From positions 3,224,001-3,288,000 of the forward strand of contig NC_013947.1 in the NCBI RefSeq assembly GCF_000024545.1: DNA of 64,000 nucleotides, written 5' to 3'. The position numbers were made by a program, and so were the translations under genes. Origin of the DNA: Stackebrandtia nassauensis DSM 44728. Lineage in GTDB: Bacteria > Actinomycetota > Actinomycetes > Mycobacteriales > Micromonosporaceae. Below the pieces are notes generated by a model that worked only from the letters and a program-made list of their open reading frames with translations, searched no databases and was not told where the DNA came from. Positions 20,783 to 29,947 of this stretch are shown here, one piece after another (the first letter of the stretch is position 1; each line of letters opens with the position of its first letter).

Positions 20783-22537
20783 ATGACATGGCGATTCCAT
20801 TCGCCGCCCGGCTGGCCCCCACCTCCGGTGGGATTCGTGCCTGCGCCAGGGTGGCTTCCCGATCCCTCGTGGCCTGCGGCTCCGCAGGGCTGGAACTTCT
20901 GGATTGAAGACGACGGGACGCTTCCCGGATATGAGCCCACGGCTTCCGGGCCGCTCCGATTGGCGGCCGCGGACGGCACGGCGATCCTGGACGACTCGAC
21001 ACTGACCTTCGAGTTCACCGCCAGCGGCTGGCGGCAACCGTTCAAAGCGGCCGTGGGCCAGCGAGTGTTTCCACTGGACGCCATCGATGACGTCACCTAC
21101 AAAGTGCCGGGAAGGGTCCGTAATGGATCAGTCTCGTTGAAGCTCAAACAGGGAAGAGACAACCTGCGGGAGTTTCTCAAGGACGACAAGCCGTCGGACA
21201 GCATGGACCCCGATTGTCTGGTGATCGCCCCCGAACAGGCGGCATATGCCGAGTTGTTCGTGGCACGCCTGCGCAACGTCATCGTCCAGGCTGCCGCCTC
21301 CGACCGCCCGGTGACAACCGGAACGCTACCGATCGAGCTGAAAGGATCGGACGGCACAGCCTTCTTCGACGGTCACCACCTGTACCTGGAGTTCAGTGGC
21401 TGGACCACCGACCGGGCGAAGAAGGACCTCGGTGGTCGGTCGGTACCGGTCACCGCGATTCGGGGCGTACAGGTCCGCCACCCCGGCATGAGCGGCTGGA
21501 TCCGGTTCGTACCGGTCGAAGGACCGCCCCGGTCGGACCTGTCACCAACCCAAGACCCGCATACGCTGTGCCTGAACGCGGACGCCGCCAGCCGATACGT
21601 CATCTTCGCCGCAGCGGTAGCGCGGGCACTACCCCGACAGCCGCTTTCGGCCGCAGAGCATTCGCCGAAGGCCGCACCGAACAAACCCAAACCCAAGCCC
21701 GCTCCCGCACCATCGCCGCCCCATGGTGCTACGACGGTGATCCCGATGCTTTCTCTGAGCCGTGAAGTGGCATTGACGCACTCGTCAGGGCTGCGCCTTC
21801 GCCGTCTGCCGACAGGAGGCGAACGGGTCGAGGTGGTGGGGGAGTCCTACTACCAACCCGCACTGCGAACCGTCGCCGAAGGCAGAACCGTCGCGCCCGG
21901 GGCACTGGGCGACGCGATCGAGGCCATCGCCGTGCTGGTGCCCGAACCGCACAACCGCTACGACTCGAAAGCAGTGCGCATCGATCTGCTCGACAAACGC
22001 GGAAAGCCGCACAAAGCCGGATACCTGCCCCGCTATCTCGCGGCGACCTGCCACGATGACTTGGCGCGCATGGGAAAGGAGTTCGGTTACTGCCCGGCGA
22101 GGATCATGGGCGGCGGACGAGGGCGCTCATACGGGGTACACCTGCACCTCAGCCTGGACGTCATCCGACCATTTCGGAATCCCCATACGACCGGCTTCCT
22201 GCTGCACCCTGACCGCCAGGTCACCGTCACCAAGGAGCACTCCCACCAAGCGGTCCTGTCCCGGTTCGCGCCAGGACCCGATGAGCCACGCGCGTGGGTC
22301 ATGGCGGAACTGTCCCTGGTGGGGATCACCTCCGGCAAATATCGCGGCGAGCAAGCCATCGAGGTGAGCCTCGACGGAGAGCGGGTCGGTGAGACCACCC
22401 GCAACCAGGCACGATATTACGAACGCTTCGTTCGCGAGATCCGCGCCGATGGCGGGCAGGCGCTCTGCGAGGGCTACGTGTACCCCAAGAACGGCGAGCA
22501 ACTGGAGGTCGAGTTGTTCCTGCCGAAACCAGGTTGA
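20783..22537 (+). CDS. DUF4429 tandem + HIRAN domain protein
   Basis: A 584-residue soluble protein with four parts. Residues 1-45 form a Pro/Trp-rich PPGWP/PDPSWP/APQGW tail typical of actinobacterial surface-tethered or membrane-linked proteins. Two DUF4429-like beta domains follow (about 50-165 and 170-295; the second has DGTAFFDGHHLYLEFSG). A Pro/Lys linker leads to a HIRAN domain (about 345-445) with GDAIEAIAVLVPEPHNRYD, SKAVRIDLL and HKAGYLPRYLA, the expected binding residues for DNA 3' ends. The C-terminus (VSLDGERVGETT) looks like a second, degenerate HIRAN-like unit. HIRAN usually accompanies helicases or nucleases, and none is nearby. I chose ATG 20783 because the frame upstream has no family similarity. 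Confidence 0.78.
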   Translation: MTWRFHSPPGWPPPPVGFVPAPGWLPDPSWPAAPQGWNFWIEDDGTLPGYEPTASGPLRLAAADGTAILDDSTLTFEFTASGWRQPFKAAVGQRVFPLDAIDDVTYKVPGRVRNGSVSLKLKQGRDNLREFLKDDKPSDSMDPDCLVIAPEQAAYAELFVARLRNVIVQAAASDRPVTTGTLPIELKGSDGTAFFDGHHLYLEFSGWTTDRAKKDLGGRSVPVTAIRGVQVRHPGMSGWIRFVPVEGPPRSDLSPTQDPHTLCLNADAASRYVIFAAAVARALPRQPLSAAEHSPKAAPNKPKPKPAPAPSPPHGATTVIPMLSLSREVALTHSSGLRLRRLPTGGERVEVVGESYYQPALRTVAEGRTVAPGALGDAIEAIAVLVPEPHNRYDSKAVRIDLLDKRGKPHKAGYLPRYLAATCHDDLARMGKEFGYCPARIMGGGRGRSYGVHLHLSLDVIRPFRNPHTTGFLLHPDRQVTVTKEHSHQAVLSRFAPGPDEPRAWVMAELSLVGITSGKYRGEQAIEVSLDGERVGETTRNQARYYERFVREIRADGGQALCEGYVYPKNGEQLEVELFLPKPG

Positions 22538-22551
22538 CCACGTGACCGCGG

Positions 22552-23679
22552 TCAGTTCGGGGGTGTGGGGGCGGGGCCGGGCCTGGGGTTGGGGGTCGGG
22601 GGTGGTTTGACCGGGTAGCCGGTGTGGCCCCCGTGTTGTTCGGCGTCGGCTTCGTAGCGGTTGGTGTAGTCCAGCCGCCAGGCGTGGAACTCCTCCTCGA
22701 TGTACTTGCGGCCGAAGCTGACGCCGTGTTTGCGCCATTGTTCGTCGCGGTGGTGTTTCTCGTGGTTCATCAGGTCGTTGAGGTTTTGGTTGGGGTCGTT
22801 TTCGAGGTCGGACCAGGTTTTGTGCCTGCTGACGAAGGTGTCGCCGAAGGTGGTGCCCCCGCGTTCGTACATGTAGTCGGGGGCGCCCACGCAGGCCATC
22901 ATGCCGTTGACGATCTTGCATTCGCCGCCAGCGCGTTCCACTTCGGTCTTGACGAAGTCGCCGATGGCCGCGGACTGTTCGGCCGGGGTGCCGTCGATGA
23001 AGGGTTCGGCGGACATGATGGAGCCGAGTTTGAGGTACCAGTCGCCAGCGCCCGACAGGAAGGTGTCGGGCCAGTCGACCTTGCCGTTGTCGGGGAGTGT
23101 GATGGTGCCGTCGGTCTTGGCGTTGGGGTTGAAGTCGAGGTTCTTGGGTTCGTCGAGGTTGGCCGCCGCTCGGAGGGCCGTGGCTACTAGGCCGTCGAGT
23201 TGGCGGGCGTCGGCGAGGGTGTCCTTGATGTCGTCGTTGAAGCGGGAGGCGATGACGCGCAGTTGGATGTAGTGGGTGCCGAACAGGCCGCCGCCGCCCA
23301 GCATGTCCTTCCAGTCGGGTTTGTCCACTGAGACGTGACCGCTGTCGTCGAGGTTGAGTTTGTCGTAGTCCTTGACGTCGGCGATGATGTCGTTGAGGCG
23401 TTTCTTGCTGCCGTTGAAGGCCGTGACCGCTTGTTTGAGGATGCCGTGGATGGCTTCGCCCTCGGTTTGTCCGGCTTCGGTTTGGGCTTCGAGGAAGCCG
23501 ACGCGGGTGGTGGCGGTCTGGGCGGCTTGGCCGGTCCAGGCGCCCGAACGGATGCGGTTGCCGACGTGGTTGGTCGCCGTGTCGGAGCCGGTTTCGAGTT
23601 TGCCGGTGGCCTTGCTCCACGGCTCGACGAGTTTTTCGAGGCTGGCGACGTCGGCGTCGCGCAACTGCTTGAAGTCCAC
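22552..23679 (-). CDS. WXG-type polymorphic toxin with C-terminal zincin-like domain
   Basis: A 375-residue protein. The N-terminal 120 residues are helical with a central GAWTGQAA turn (W-x-G), the form of ESX/WXG100-type export substrates. The C-terminal domain (about 240-340) carries RGGTTFGDTFVSRH and then LMNHEKHHRDEQW, in which HEKHH fits the HExxH zinc-protease motif, and a downstream EEFHAWRLDYTNRYEAD segment that could give a third ligand. The end is a Pro-rich tail (PPPTPNPRPGPAP). A secreted metallopeptidase toxin is the best reading. No immunity gene is recognisable next to it. The start is GTG 23679, which shares its first base with a TAG in the neighbouring frame. Confidence 0.75.
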   Translation of the reverse strand: MDFKQLRDADVASLEKLVEPWSKATGKLETGSDTATNHVGNRIRSGAWTGQAAQTATTRVGFLEAQTEAGQTEGEAIHGILKQAVTAFNGSKKRLNDIIADVKDYDKLNLDDSGHVSVDKPDWKDMLGGGGLFGTHYIQLRVIASRFNDDIKDTLADARQLDGLVATALRAAANLDEPKNLDFNPNAKTDGTITLPDNGKVDWPDTFLSGAGDWYLKLGSIMSAEPFIDGTPAEQSAAIGDFVKTEVERAGGECKIVNGMMACVGAPDYMYERGGTTFGDTFVSRHKTWSDLENDPNQNLNDLMNHEKHHRDEQWRKHGVSFGRKYIEEEFHAWRLDYTNRYEADAEQHGGHTGYPVKPPPTPNPRPGPAPTPPN

Positions 23680-23986
23680 TACTTAAGTCCTTGACTCCCA
23701 CGTTGACGTTGGGGAAGTGGAAACTGTTCTCCTTGTCGGCGGCGACGATGTGTTCGCCGGTTTCCTTGAGCGCCAGGGCGAAGTACTCCCAGCGGCCCGC
23801 GCATCGGCCGGTCTTCCTGTCCCACTGGTCACTGACTTCGGTTACGGCGCTTTGGGTCTTGAAGCCGGTGAGGTTGGGGGCGCCCGCGTCCTTGACGATC
23901 TTCTGGGCGTCCTTGGCGTTGCCCTGGATGTCGCTGGCCTTGCCGGACATCTCGTCCAGGTCCTTTTTGGTGAGTTTGACGGTCAT
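23679..23986 (-). CDS. small WXG100-like helical partner, with apparent 1-nt shift before its stop
   Basis: About 101 codons, helical, starting MTVKLTKKDLDEM and containing VSDQWDRKTGRC and ALKETGEHIVAADKENSF. Size, composition and position between a YbaB-like gene and a toxin suggest an ESX-type secretion partner or chaperone. The ATG overlaps the upstream stop by four bases. The frame itself has no stop at the expected end: it would run through the toxin gene as an Arg/Pro-rich shadow to 22127. One extra base near GACTTAAG would give VKDLK-stop at 23679-23681, overlapping the toxin GTG. Whether this is a real frameshift, a programmed slip or a sequence error is open. Confidence 0.6.
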
Positions 23987-24516
23987 GTGTCGGCTCCGTG
24001 GCGGCGTTCGTGTGGCTCTACAAGGGTGGAATGGAGTCGCGCGGCTTCTACCGTGTACTTGGCCTGCGCCAGGGTGACGGCGTCGTTGATGTCCTCGGAC
24101 ACCGCGGTCTCGCTGGCGAACATGGCGTGTTCGTGGACCGTCACCGAGCAGGTGTTGCTCTTCCACACGACGGTGACGGTGCCGCGGGCGCCGGTGGCCT
24201 CGGCCGACAGGTCGGCGAGGGCGTCGAGGTAGGGGCGCAGGGCGCGGCCTTCAGCGGTGGCGCGCAGGCGTTCGAGCTCGGCTTCGCCGTGTTCGCGTTC
24301 GAAGATCGTCTGACCGGCGGTGCGGAAGCCGCGCAGGGCCCGGTTGATGGTCTCGGCGATCTGTTCGGCGAGGCTCGCGGGGGTGCTGGTCGCGATCGTG
24401 CCGGGTTTGATGCGCACCAGCAGGCCCTCGTGGTAGGTGAGCGAGGCTCGAACGGTCTTGTCGGGAGACTGCGCGCGAATGGTCACCGGGTCCAGCTGCT
24501 CGGCGAGAATTCCCAC
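23983..24516 (-). CDS. YbaB/EbfC-like protein heading the toxin operon
   Basis: A 177-residue protein. The first half (TVRASLTYHEGLLVRIKPGT, then SLAEQIAETINRAL) has the fold pattern of YbaB/EbfC nucleoid-associated proteins. The second half is an unfamiliar alpha/beta extension (GTVTVVWKSNTCSVTVHE). In actinobacteria such proteins often stand first in operons with WXG-type exported effectors. I place the start at GTG 24516 because AAGGAG lies six bases upstream; longer forms to 24579 or 24663 lack a ribosome-binding site. DNA binding is inferred from the family only. Confidence 0.68.
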   Translation of the reverse strand: MGILAEQLDPVTIRAQSPDKTVRASLTYHEGLLVRIKPGTIATSTPASLAEQIAETINRALRGFRTAGQTIFEREHGEAELERLRATAEGRALRPYLDALADLSAEATGARGTVTVVWKSNTCSVTVHEHAMFASETAVSEDINDAVTLAQAKYTVEAARLHSTLVEPHERRHGADT

Positions 24517-24637
24517 GGTGGGCTCCTTAAGGGTCACAGGGTTTCCCCATTGTGCCCAAGGCCCGCGCGATACCGCCATAACTGGGGTACGAAAGTTGCG
24601 GCGGCGTGTTTTAAGCGGCGGACGGTATGGTTCGCGG

Positions 24638-25300
24638 ATGCGTTTTTCTCCTGGTGACACCATCGTGCGGCGCTATATCCACCATGACGGCCGCATCGGT
24701 TGGGTGGTGTCGGCGCGGGTGGTGTCGGACGACGACCGGGGACTGTTGACCTGGGTGAGCAAGGACAGCGCGACAGCGCAGCGGTTCACGTTGACGGGTG
24801 AGGCGACCCGGAACCTGACGGTGGACGAGAAGTTCTCGCAGCCGACGATGCACACCGTCGCGGGCTGGCGCGGCCACGGGGTGCTGATGTTCTCGCCGCC
24901 GGGCGCGGCGCACTCGGTGTGGTGGTTCTTCGAGGCCGACGGCGGTTTCAAGGGCTGGTACGTGAACCTGGAGAAGCCGGGGCGGCGCTGGGCCGGTGGC
25001 CGTGACTGTTTCGATCAGGCTCTGGACGTGTGGATCTATCCCGACCGGAGCTGGAACTGGAAGGACGAGGACGAGTTCGCCGACTACGCCGGTCGTCCCG
25101 GGTACTGGGACGAGGCGGAGGCCGCGGTGATCCGCGCGGAGGGCGAAGCGGTCGTCAAACGGGCCGAGGCGGGGCAGTTCCCGTTCGATGGGACCTGGTG
25201 CGATTTCGCGCCGGACCCGTCCTGGAAGCCGACGACGCTGCCGTGGTGGTGGGACCAGACCCCGGACCAGACCGGATACGTGCGCCCCGAGATCGACTGA
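24638..25300 (+). CDS. DUF402-domain protein
   Basis: A 220-residue cytoplasmic protein of the DUF402 family. The core includes PGDTIVRRYIHHDGRIGWVV, HSVWWFFEADGGFKGWYVNL and DQALDVWIYPDRSWNWKDED, the conserved Trp/Asp-rich pattern. Some relatives hydrolyse nucleoside phosphates, which is the most that can be suggested here. It is divergent from the YbaB/toxin operon, with a shared 121-base promoter interval. Confidence 0.8.
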   Translation: MRFSPGDTIVRRYIHHDGRIGWVVSARVVSDDDRGLLTWVSKDSATAQRFTLTGEATRNLTVDEKFSQPTMHTVAGWRGHGVLMFSPPGAAHSVWWFFEADGGFKGWYVNLEKPGRRWAGGRDCFDQALDVWIYPDRSWNWKDEDEFADYAGRPGYWDEAEAAVIRAEGEAVVKRAEAGQFPFDGTWCDFAPDPSWKPTTLPWWWDQTPDQTGYVRPEID

Positions 25301-25394
25301 GCGGCTGCGGCCCGGTCGGATCCGCCGCGCCTCGTGAATCCGGCCGCGTTAGCATGTTGTGCGAGTACCTCGCGCCGCCTCGCGGCGCGGTCGG

Positions 25395-25464
25395 GGCCGA
25401 GAGGCGCTGCGACGGATCTTTCCGCCACGCTCGGTCCGCGATCTAACGACTTAAGGGCGCCTCC
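25395..25464 (+). ncRNA. SAH riboswitch upstream of ahcY
   Basis: The conserved core is present. GCCGAG pairs with CTCGGT (P1), GCTGCGAC and CCACGCTCG are the ligand-binding segments, and GAGGCGC (25401-25407) is the exact complement of GCGCCTC (25457-25463), the pseudoknot strand. It sits about 120 bases before ahcY, the usual place. SAH binding should turn the gene on. Confidence 0.88.
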
Positions 25465-25495
25465 GGAATAACTCGGAGGTGGCGGTCCCATTTTC
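25457..25495 (+). terminator. riboswitch-controlled terminator of ahcY leader
   Basis: CCTCCG at 25460-25465 can pair with CGGAGG at 25474-25479. With one bulge the stem extends to CGCC/GGCG, and it is followed by a short T-run (CATTTTC). The left arm overlaps the pseudoknot strand at 25457-25463, so ligand-bound and terminator forms exclude each other. Confidence 0.6.
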
Positions 25496-25581
25496 AACCC
25501 GGTCACCGGTCGGCATCGGCCGTGCCGTGCCGTCGTGTGGACCTGCCGGACGAGCCATCCCGACCATCAGGAAGGACACAA

Positions 25582-27036
<1,455 letters not shown>

Positions 27037-27048
27037 GCAACGAAACGG

Positions 27049-27088
27049 CACTGCCCCCGCTTCGGATTCTTCCGAAGCGGGGGCAGTG
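27049..27088. terminator. 18-bp terminator after ahcY
   Basis: Arms 27049-27066 and 27071-27088 are perfect complements around TTCT, followed by TTTCCTTT on the plus strand. The hairpin lies between the convergent ahcY and M64 peptidase genes and can serve both. Confidence 0.9.
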
Positions 27089-27112
27089 TTTCCTTTGGGG
27101 AGAATAAGGTCC

Positions 27113-28381
27113 TCAAGCCACCGTCCACGTGAACGTGTCGGTGAGGTTGTCGGCGCGCAGTTTCTCGTCCCGCACCCAGTCGGTGGTGTCGGTGACAGTC
27201 ACGCTGACCTCGTGTTTGCCGGAGTCCAGTTTCAGTCCGCCGGTGTCGAGGCTTGTCTTGCCGGACGCGGACTTCACCACCTTGCCGTCCACTTTCCACT
27301 CGATGGTGTGGTCGCCGTGGACGTCGGGCAGTTCCAGACCCAGTTCCTCACCGACGGCGACTTTCTGCTTGGTGGGCACCGTCGGGGACGCGACCGCCGC
27401 CGAGTCGTGGAACGCGCCGATCATGGCCTCGCGGCCGGGCAGGTTGAACTCGCGGCCCAGTTCCCGCATGATCGAGTTGTCGCTGGGCCGGAAGATCCCG
27501 TGTTCGTAGTAGCGGCAACCGTCGTAGGTGTCGATGGTGCCGCCGTCGGGGGTCTCCTCGCCCATCCACTGGTGCCACTTGACCTTCTCGGACTCCTGGG
27601 TGGCACGGTCCTTGATGGAAGCGTTCACCTCGCCGACCTCGGGGCCGGTGTAGGTGTCGCCGCCGCCGTAGGTGTACTCGTCGGCGAGGTCACCGATGGA
27701 GTGCCCGAACTCGTGTACCACGACCTGACCGGCCTGCTCGTTGCCGCCCGAGGAGGTGCCGACGTCCTCGCTCGGGTAACCGGCGCCGCCGTACTTGGTG
27801 GAGTTGCCCAGCGCCAGCACCTGGTCGACGTCGGGGGCCTCGGCGGCGTACTGCTTGGCCTTGGTGGTGTTGACGCACAGCAGCCGTTCGGTGTCGCCGC
27901 ACCAGAACTCCATGTCCAGGGCGGTGTCGCGCAGGGTCCCCTGCGGGTCGTGGTCGACGCCGGACTCCTTGGAGACGACCTTGACCATCCAGACGTTGAA
28001 CTGGTCCTTGTAGCTCTTGAAGGGCTCGACGGCGAACACTTCGTCCATCTTGGAGCGGGTGTGTTCCTCGTAGGTGGCCATGTCGGCCTCGGTGTAGCCG
28101 TCGCCGACGACGACGATGTCGAGCTTCTCCTCGGTGGGGCCGTTGTCGAGGATCGGGACGACCTCGGCCTTCCTGACCGTCGAGCGCGGCGCCGGGTCGT
28201 CCTTCACCTCGCGGGTGACCTTCTTGCGGTCGATGTCCCCGTTGGGGGAGAAGACCTCGTGGGACTCGGTGACCTTCTCGCCGTTGTCGTCCGCGGATGC
28301 CGGGATCGTGAACGCGGCCACCGCGGTCGCCGTGCCGAGGACAGCGACGGCCGCGATGATGGTTCGGGGTCTGAATCGCAT
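27113..28381 (-). CDS. secreted M64-family (IgA peptidase-like) metalloprotease
   Basis: A 422-residue exported protein with a signal peptide (IIAAVAVLGTATAVAAF, cleavage near ASADD). The peptidase M64 domain spans about residues 75-320: an EEKLDIVVVGDGYTEADM opening strand and the zinc site VVVHEFGHSIGDLADEYTYG, in which HEFGH supplies two ligands and the following Asp/Glu region the rest. A beta-sandwich (about 330-420, LELPDVHGDHTIEWKVDGK) follows, probably a binding module. The mature protein is likely released outside. A perfect TTGGCA-type dyad lies about 40 bases upstream of the ATG and may be its operator. Confidence 0.87.
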   Translation of the reverse strand: MRFRPRTIIAAVAVLGTATAVAAFTIPASADDNGEKVTESHEVFSPNGDIDRKKVTREVKDDPAPRSTVRKAEVVPILDNGPTEEKLDIVVVGDGYTEADMATYEEHTRSKMDEVFAVEPFKSYKDQFNVWMVKVVSKESGVDHDPQGTLRDTALDMEFWCGDTERLLCVNTTKAKQYAAEAPDVDQVLALGNSTKYGGAGYPSEDVGTSSGGNEQAGQVVVHEFGHSIGDLADEYTYGGGDTYTGPEVGEVNASIKDRATQESEKVKWHQWMGEETPDGGTIDTYDGCRYYEHGIFRPSDNSIMRELGREFNLPGREAMIGAFHDSAAVASPTVPTKQKVAVGEELGLELPDVHGDHTIEWKVDGKVVKSASGKTSLDTGGLKLDSGKHEVSVTVTDTTDWVRDEKLRADNLTDTFTWTVA

Positions 28382-28421
28382 GGGGGGTGCATGCCTTTCG
28401 AAAAGGGGGTGGCATAGCCGT

Positions 28422-28437
28422 ATTGGCAGATGCCAAT
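28422..28437. promoter_or_regulatory. perfect inverted repeat upstream of the M64 gene
   Basis: ATTGGCA-GA-TGCCAAT is an exact dyad 40-56 bases ahead of the ATG at 28381. Spacing and symmetry suit a dimeric repressor site; the protein is unknown. Confidence 0.45.
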
Positions 28438-28551
28438 CTTTCCGAAAGGGAGAGATAAAATCAAGACCGGAACCTTGCCCGTGACTTAAGCGAGTTAGTC
28501 GTTGCGGCGCAATGGTTCCCGGTCTTGAAGGTCAGTGCTGCGCGACGGCGC

Positions 28552-28875
28552 TCAGCCGTCGAGCGATCCGCCGGTCATGGCGGCCGACAGCCGCATGTAC
28601 CGCACCGCCTCGTCGTCGCGGCCCTGTCGTTGCAGGGTGCGCCCCAGCATCAGGTACGCGTACGCCTCGACCGGGTTGCGCTCGATGATCTCGCGCAGTT
28701 GGGATTCGGCGCGCCCCAGCTGGGCGGAGTGGTAGTAGGCGCGCGCCAGCAGCATCCGGGCCGCCTCGTGGCCGGGCTCGGCGTCGACGACCTCGGCCAG
28801 CCAGCCTGCGGCAGTGATGAAGTCGCGCGCGTCGAAGAACAGTTTGCCGGTGTCGTAGCGCATGGCGAGATCCAT
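28552..28875 (-). CDS. small TPR protein
   Basis: A 107-residue protein made almost entirely of about two and a half tetratricopeptide repeats (HEAARMLLARAYYHSAQLGRA, then VEAYAYLMLGRTLQRQGRDDEA). It is cytoplasmic, without a signal peptide. AAGGAGG lies seven bases before ATG 28875, one of the best ribosome sites in the window. It probably acts as a protein-protein scaffold; the partner is unknown. It follows the hydroxyacid dehydrogenase gene by 43 bases on the same strand and may be co-transcribed with it. Confidence 0.78.
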   Translation of the reverse strand: MDLAMRYDTGKLFFDARDFITAAGWLAEVVDAEPGHEAARMLLARAYYHSAQLGRAESQLREIIERNPVEAYAYLMLGRTLQRQGRDDEAVRYMRLSAAMTGGSLDG

Positions 28876-28918
28876 GGTCGTCCTCCTTCGCGGCGTTCAA
28901 ACAGGTCAGGGGCCGAGA

Positions 28919-29872
28919 TTATTTCCCGGACGCTATTTCCGCCAGCGCCTTTTCCAGGTGCGCGGCCCGCAGCACCGCCGACTCGGGCAGGCTGAACGCC
29001 CCGCCCCGGTGCGGGCTGAGCACGACGTTGGGCAGCTCGTGGAACGGATACGCCGAGGCCGGCACCCCGTGCACGGCGTCGGGCTCGATGGCCTCGTCCC
29101 ACCACACGTCCAGCCCCGCCGCCAGGTCGCCGCCGCGCAGCTTCTCGTACAGCGCCTTCTCGTCGACGACGGTGGCGCGGGAGACGTTGACCAGCGTCGC
29201 GGGCACCGGCAGCAGCGCCAGCTCCGCCTCGCCGATCAGCCCGGTCGTGGCCGGGCTCGCCGGGACGGTCAGCACCAGCACCCGCGAATCGGGCAGCAGC
29301 TCCGTAAGCGCATCGGCGGGCCGGACCTCGACGTCACCGTCGGTATACGCCGACGTGACGCTCGCGCGGGTCGCTCGCACCCTCATCCCCAGCGCGGCAA
29401 GACCTCGGGCCACACGTCGGCCGATCTCGCCATATCCGACCACTGTGGCGCCGTGGCCGTCCAGCAGCATGGTCGGACGCGGCGGTACGAACCGCGAGGT
29501 CCAGTCGCCGCTCCGCATCCCGGTGTCGGCGGGCACGATGCCCCGGGCCGCGGCCAGCACCAGGCCCAGCGCCAGTTCCGCCGTCGGCCCGGCGTTGTGG
29601 TGCAGGCTGCGCAACTCCAGGTGCGGAAAGTCCGCCATCACCTCACGGGTGACGGCGGGTACCCCGGAGAACGGCAGCTGCACCGTCGTCAGCCGCGGGC
29701 TGGCGCTGAGCAACTCCCGGGTGGGCCGCGACGCGATCAGCACCTGGTAGCCCGCGTCGGCCGGAGGCTCGTCGCCGATCGTGAACCGCCAGTGCGGGTT
29801 GCGCTCGACCAGCACCCGCAATTCGGCCTCGAGGGTGAAGTTGGGGTGCGCGCTGACGACGTGAATCCACAT
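28919..29872 (-). CDS. D-isomer-specific 2-hydroxyacid dehydrogenase family protein
   Basis: A 317-residue NAD(P)-dependent oxidoreductase. The Rossmann motif is VVGYGEIGRRVARGL; the catalytic triad is readable as Arg in VNVSRATVVDEKAL, a Glu around EAIEPD and His in VLSPHRGG. The N-terminal substrate domain has the LPFSGVPAVTREVM segment. The substrate (glyoxylate, phosphoglycerate-like or other 2-oxoacid) is not deducible. The stop lies 43 bases ahead of the TPR gene. Confidence 0.85.
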   Translation of the reverse strand: MWIHVVSAHPNFTLEAELRVLVERNPHWRFTIGDEPPADAGYQVLIASRPTRELLSASPRLTTVQLPFSGVPAVTREVMADFPHLELRSLHHNAGPTAELALGLVLAAARGIVPADTGMRSGDWTSRFVPPRPTMLLDGHGATVVGYGEIGRRVARGLAALGMRVRATRASVTSAYTDGDVEVRPADALTELLPDSRVLVLTVPASPATTGLIGEAELALLPVPATLVNVSRATVVDEKALYEKLRGGDLAAGLDVWWDEAIEPDAVHGVPASAYPFHELPNVVLSPHRGGAFSLPESAVLRAAHLEKALAEIASGK

Positions 29873-29947
29873 CCGCGCATTATGCGCGTCCGTGGCCGCG
29901 AAGTGATCCGGCCCCGGGCGGCGATGTGGGGGTGCTGACGCCCGCGC

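Noticed and set aside
22127-24166. 679-codon open frame on the minus strand across the toxin operon
   Set aside because: Only the first part (from 23986) looks like protein. After 23680 it becomes Arg/Pro-rich and overlaps the well-supported toxin frame, so it is read-through of a shifted gene and not a fusion protein.
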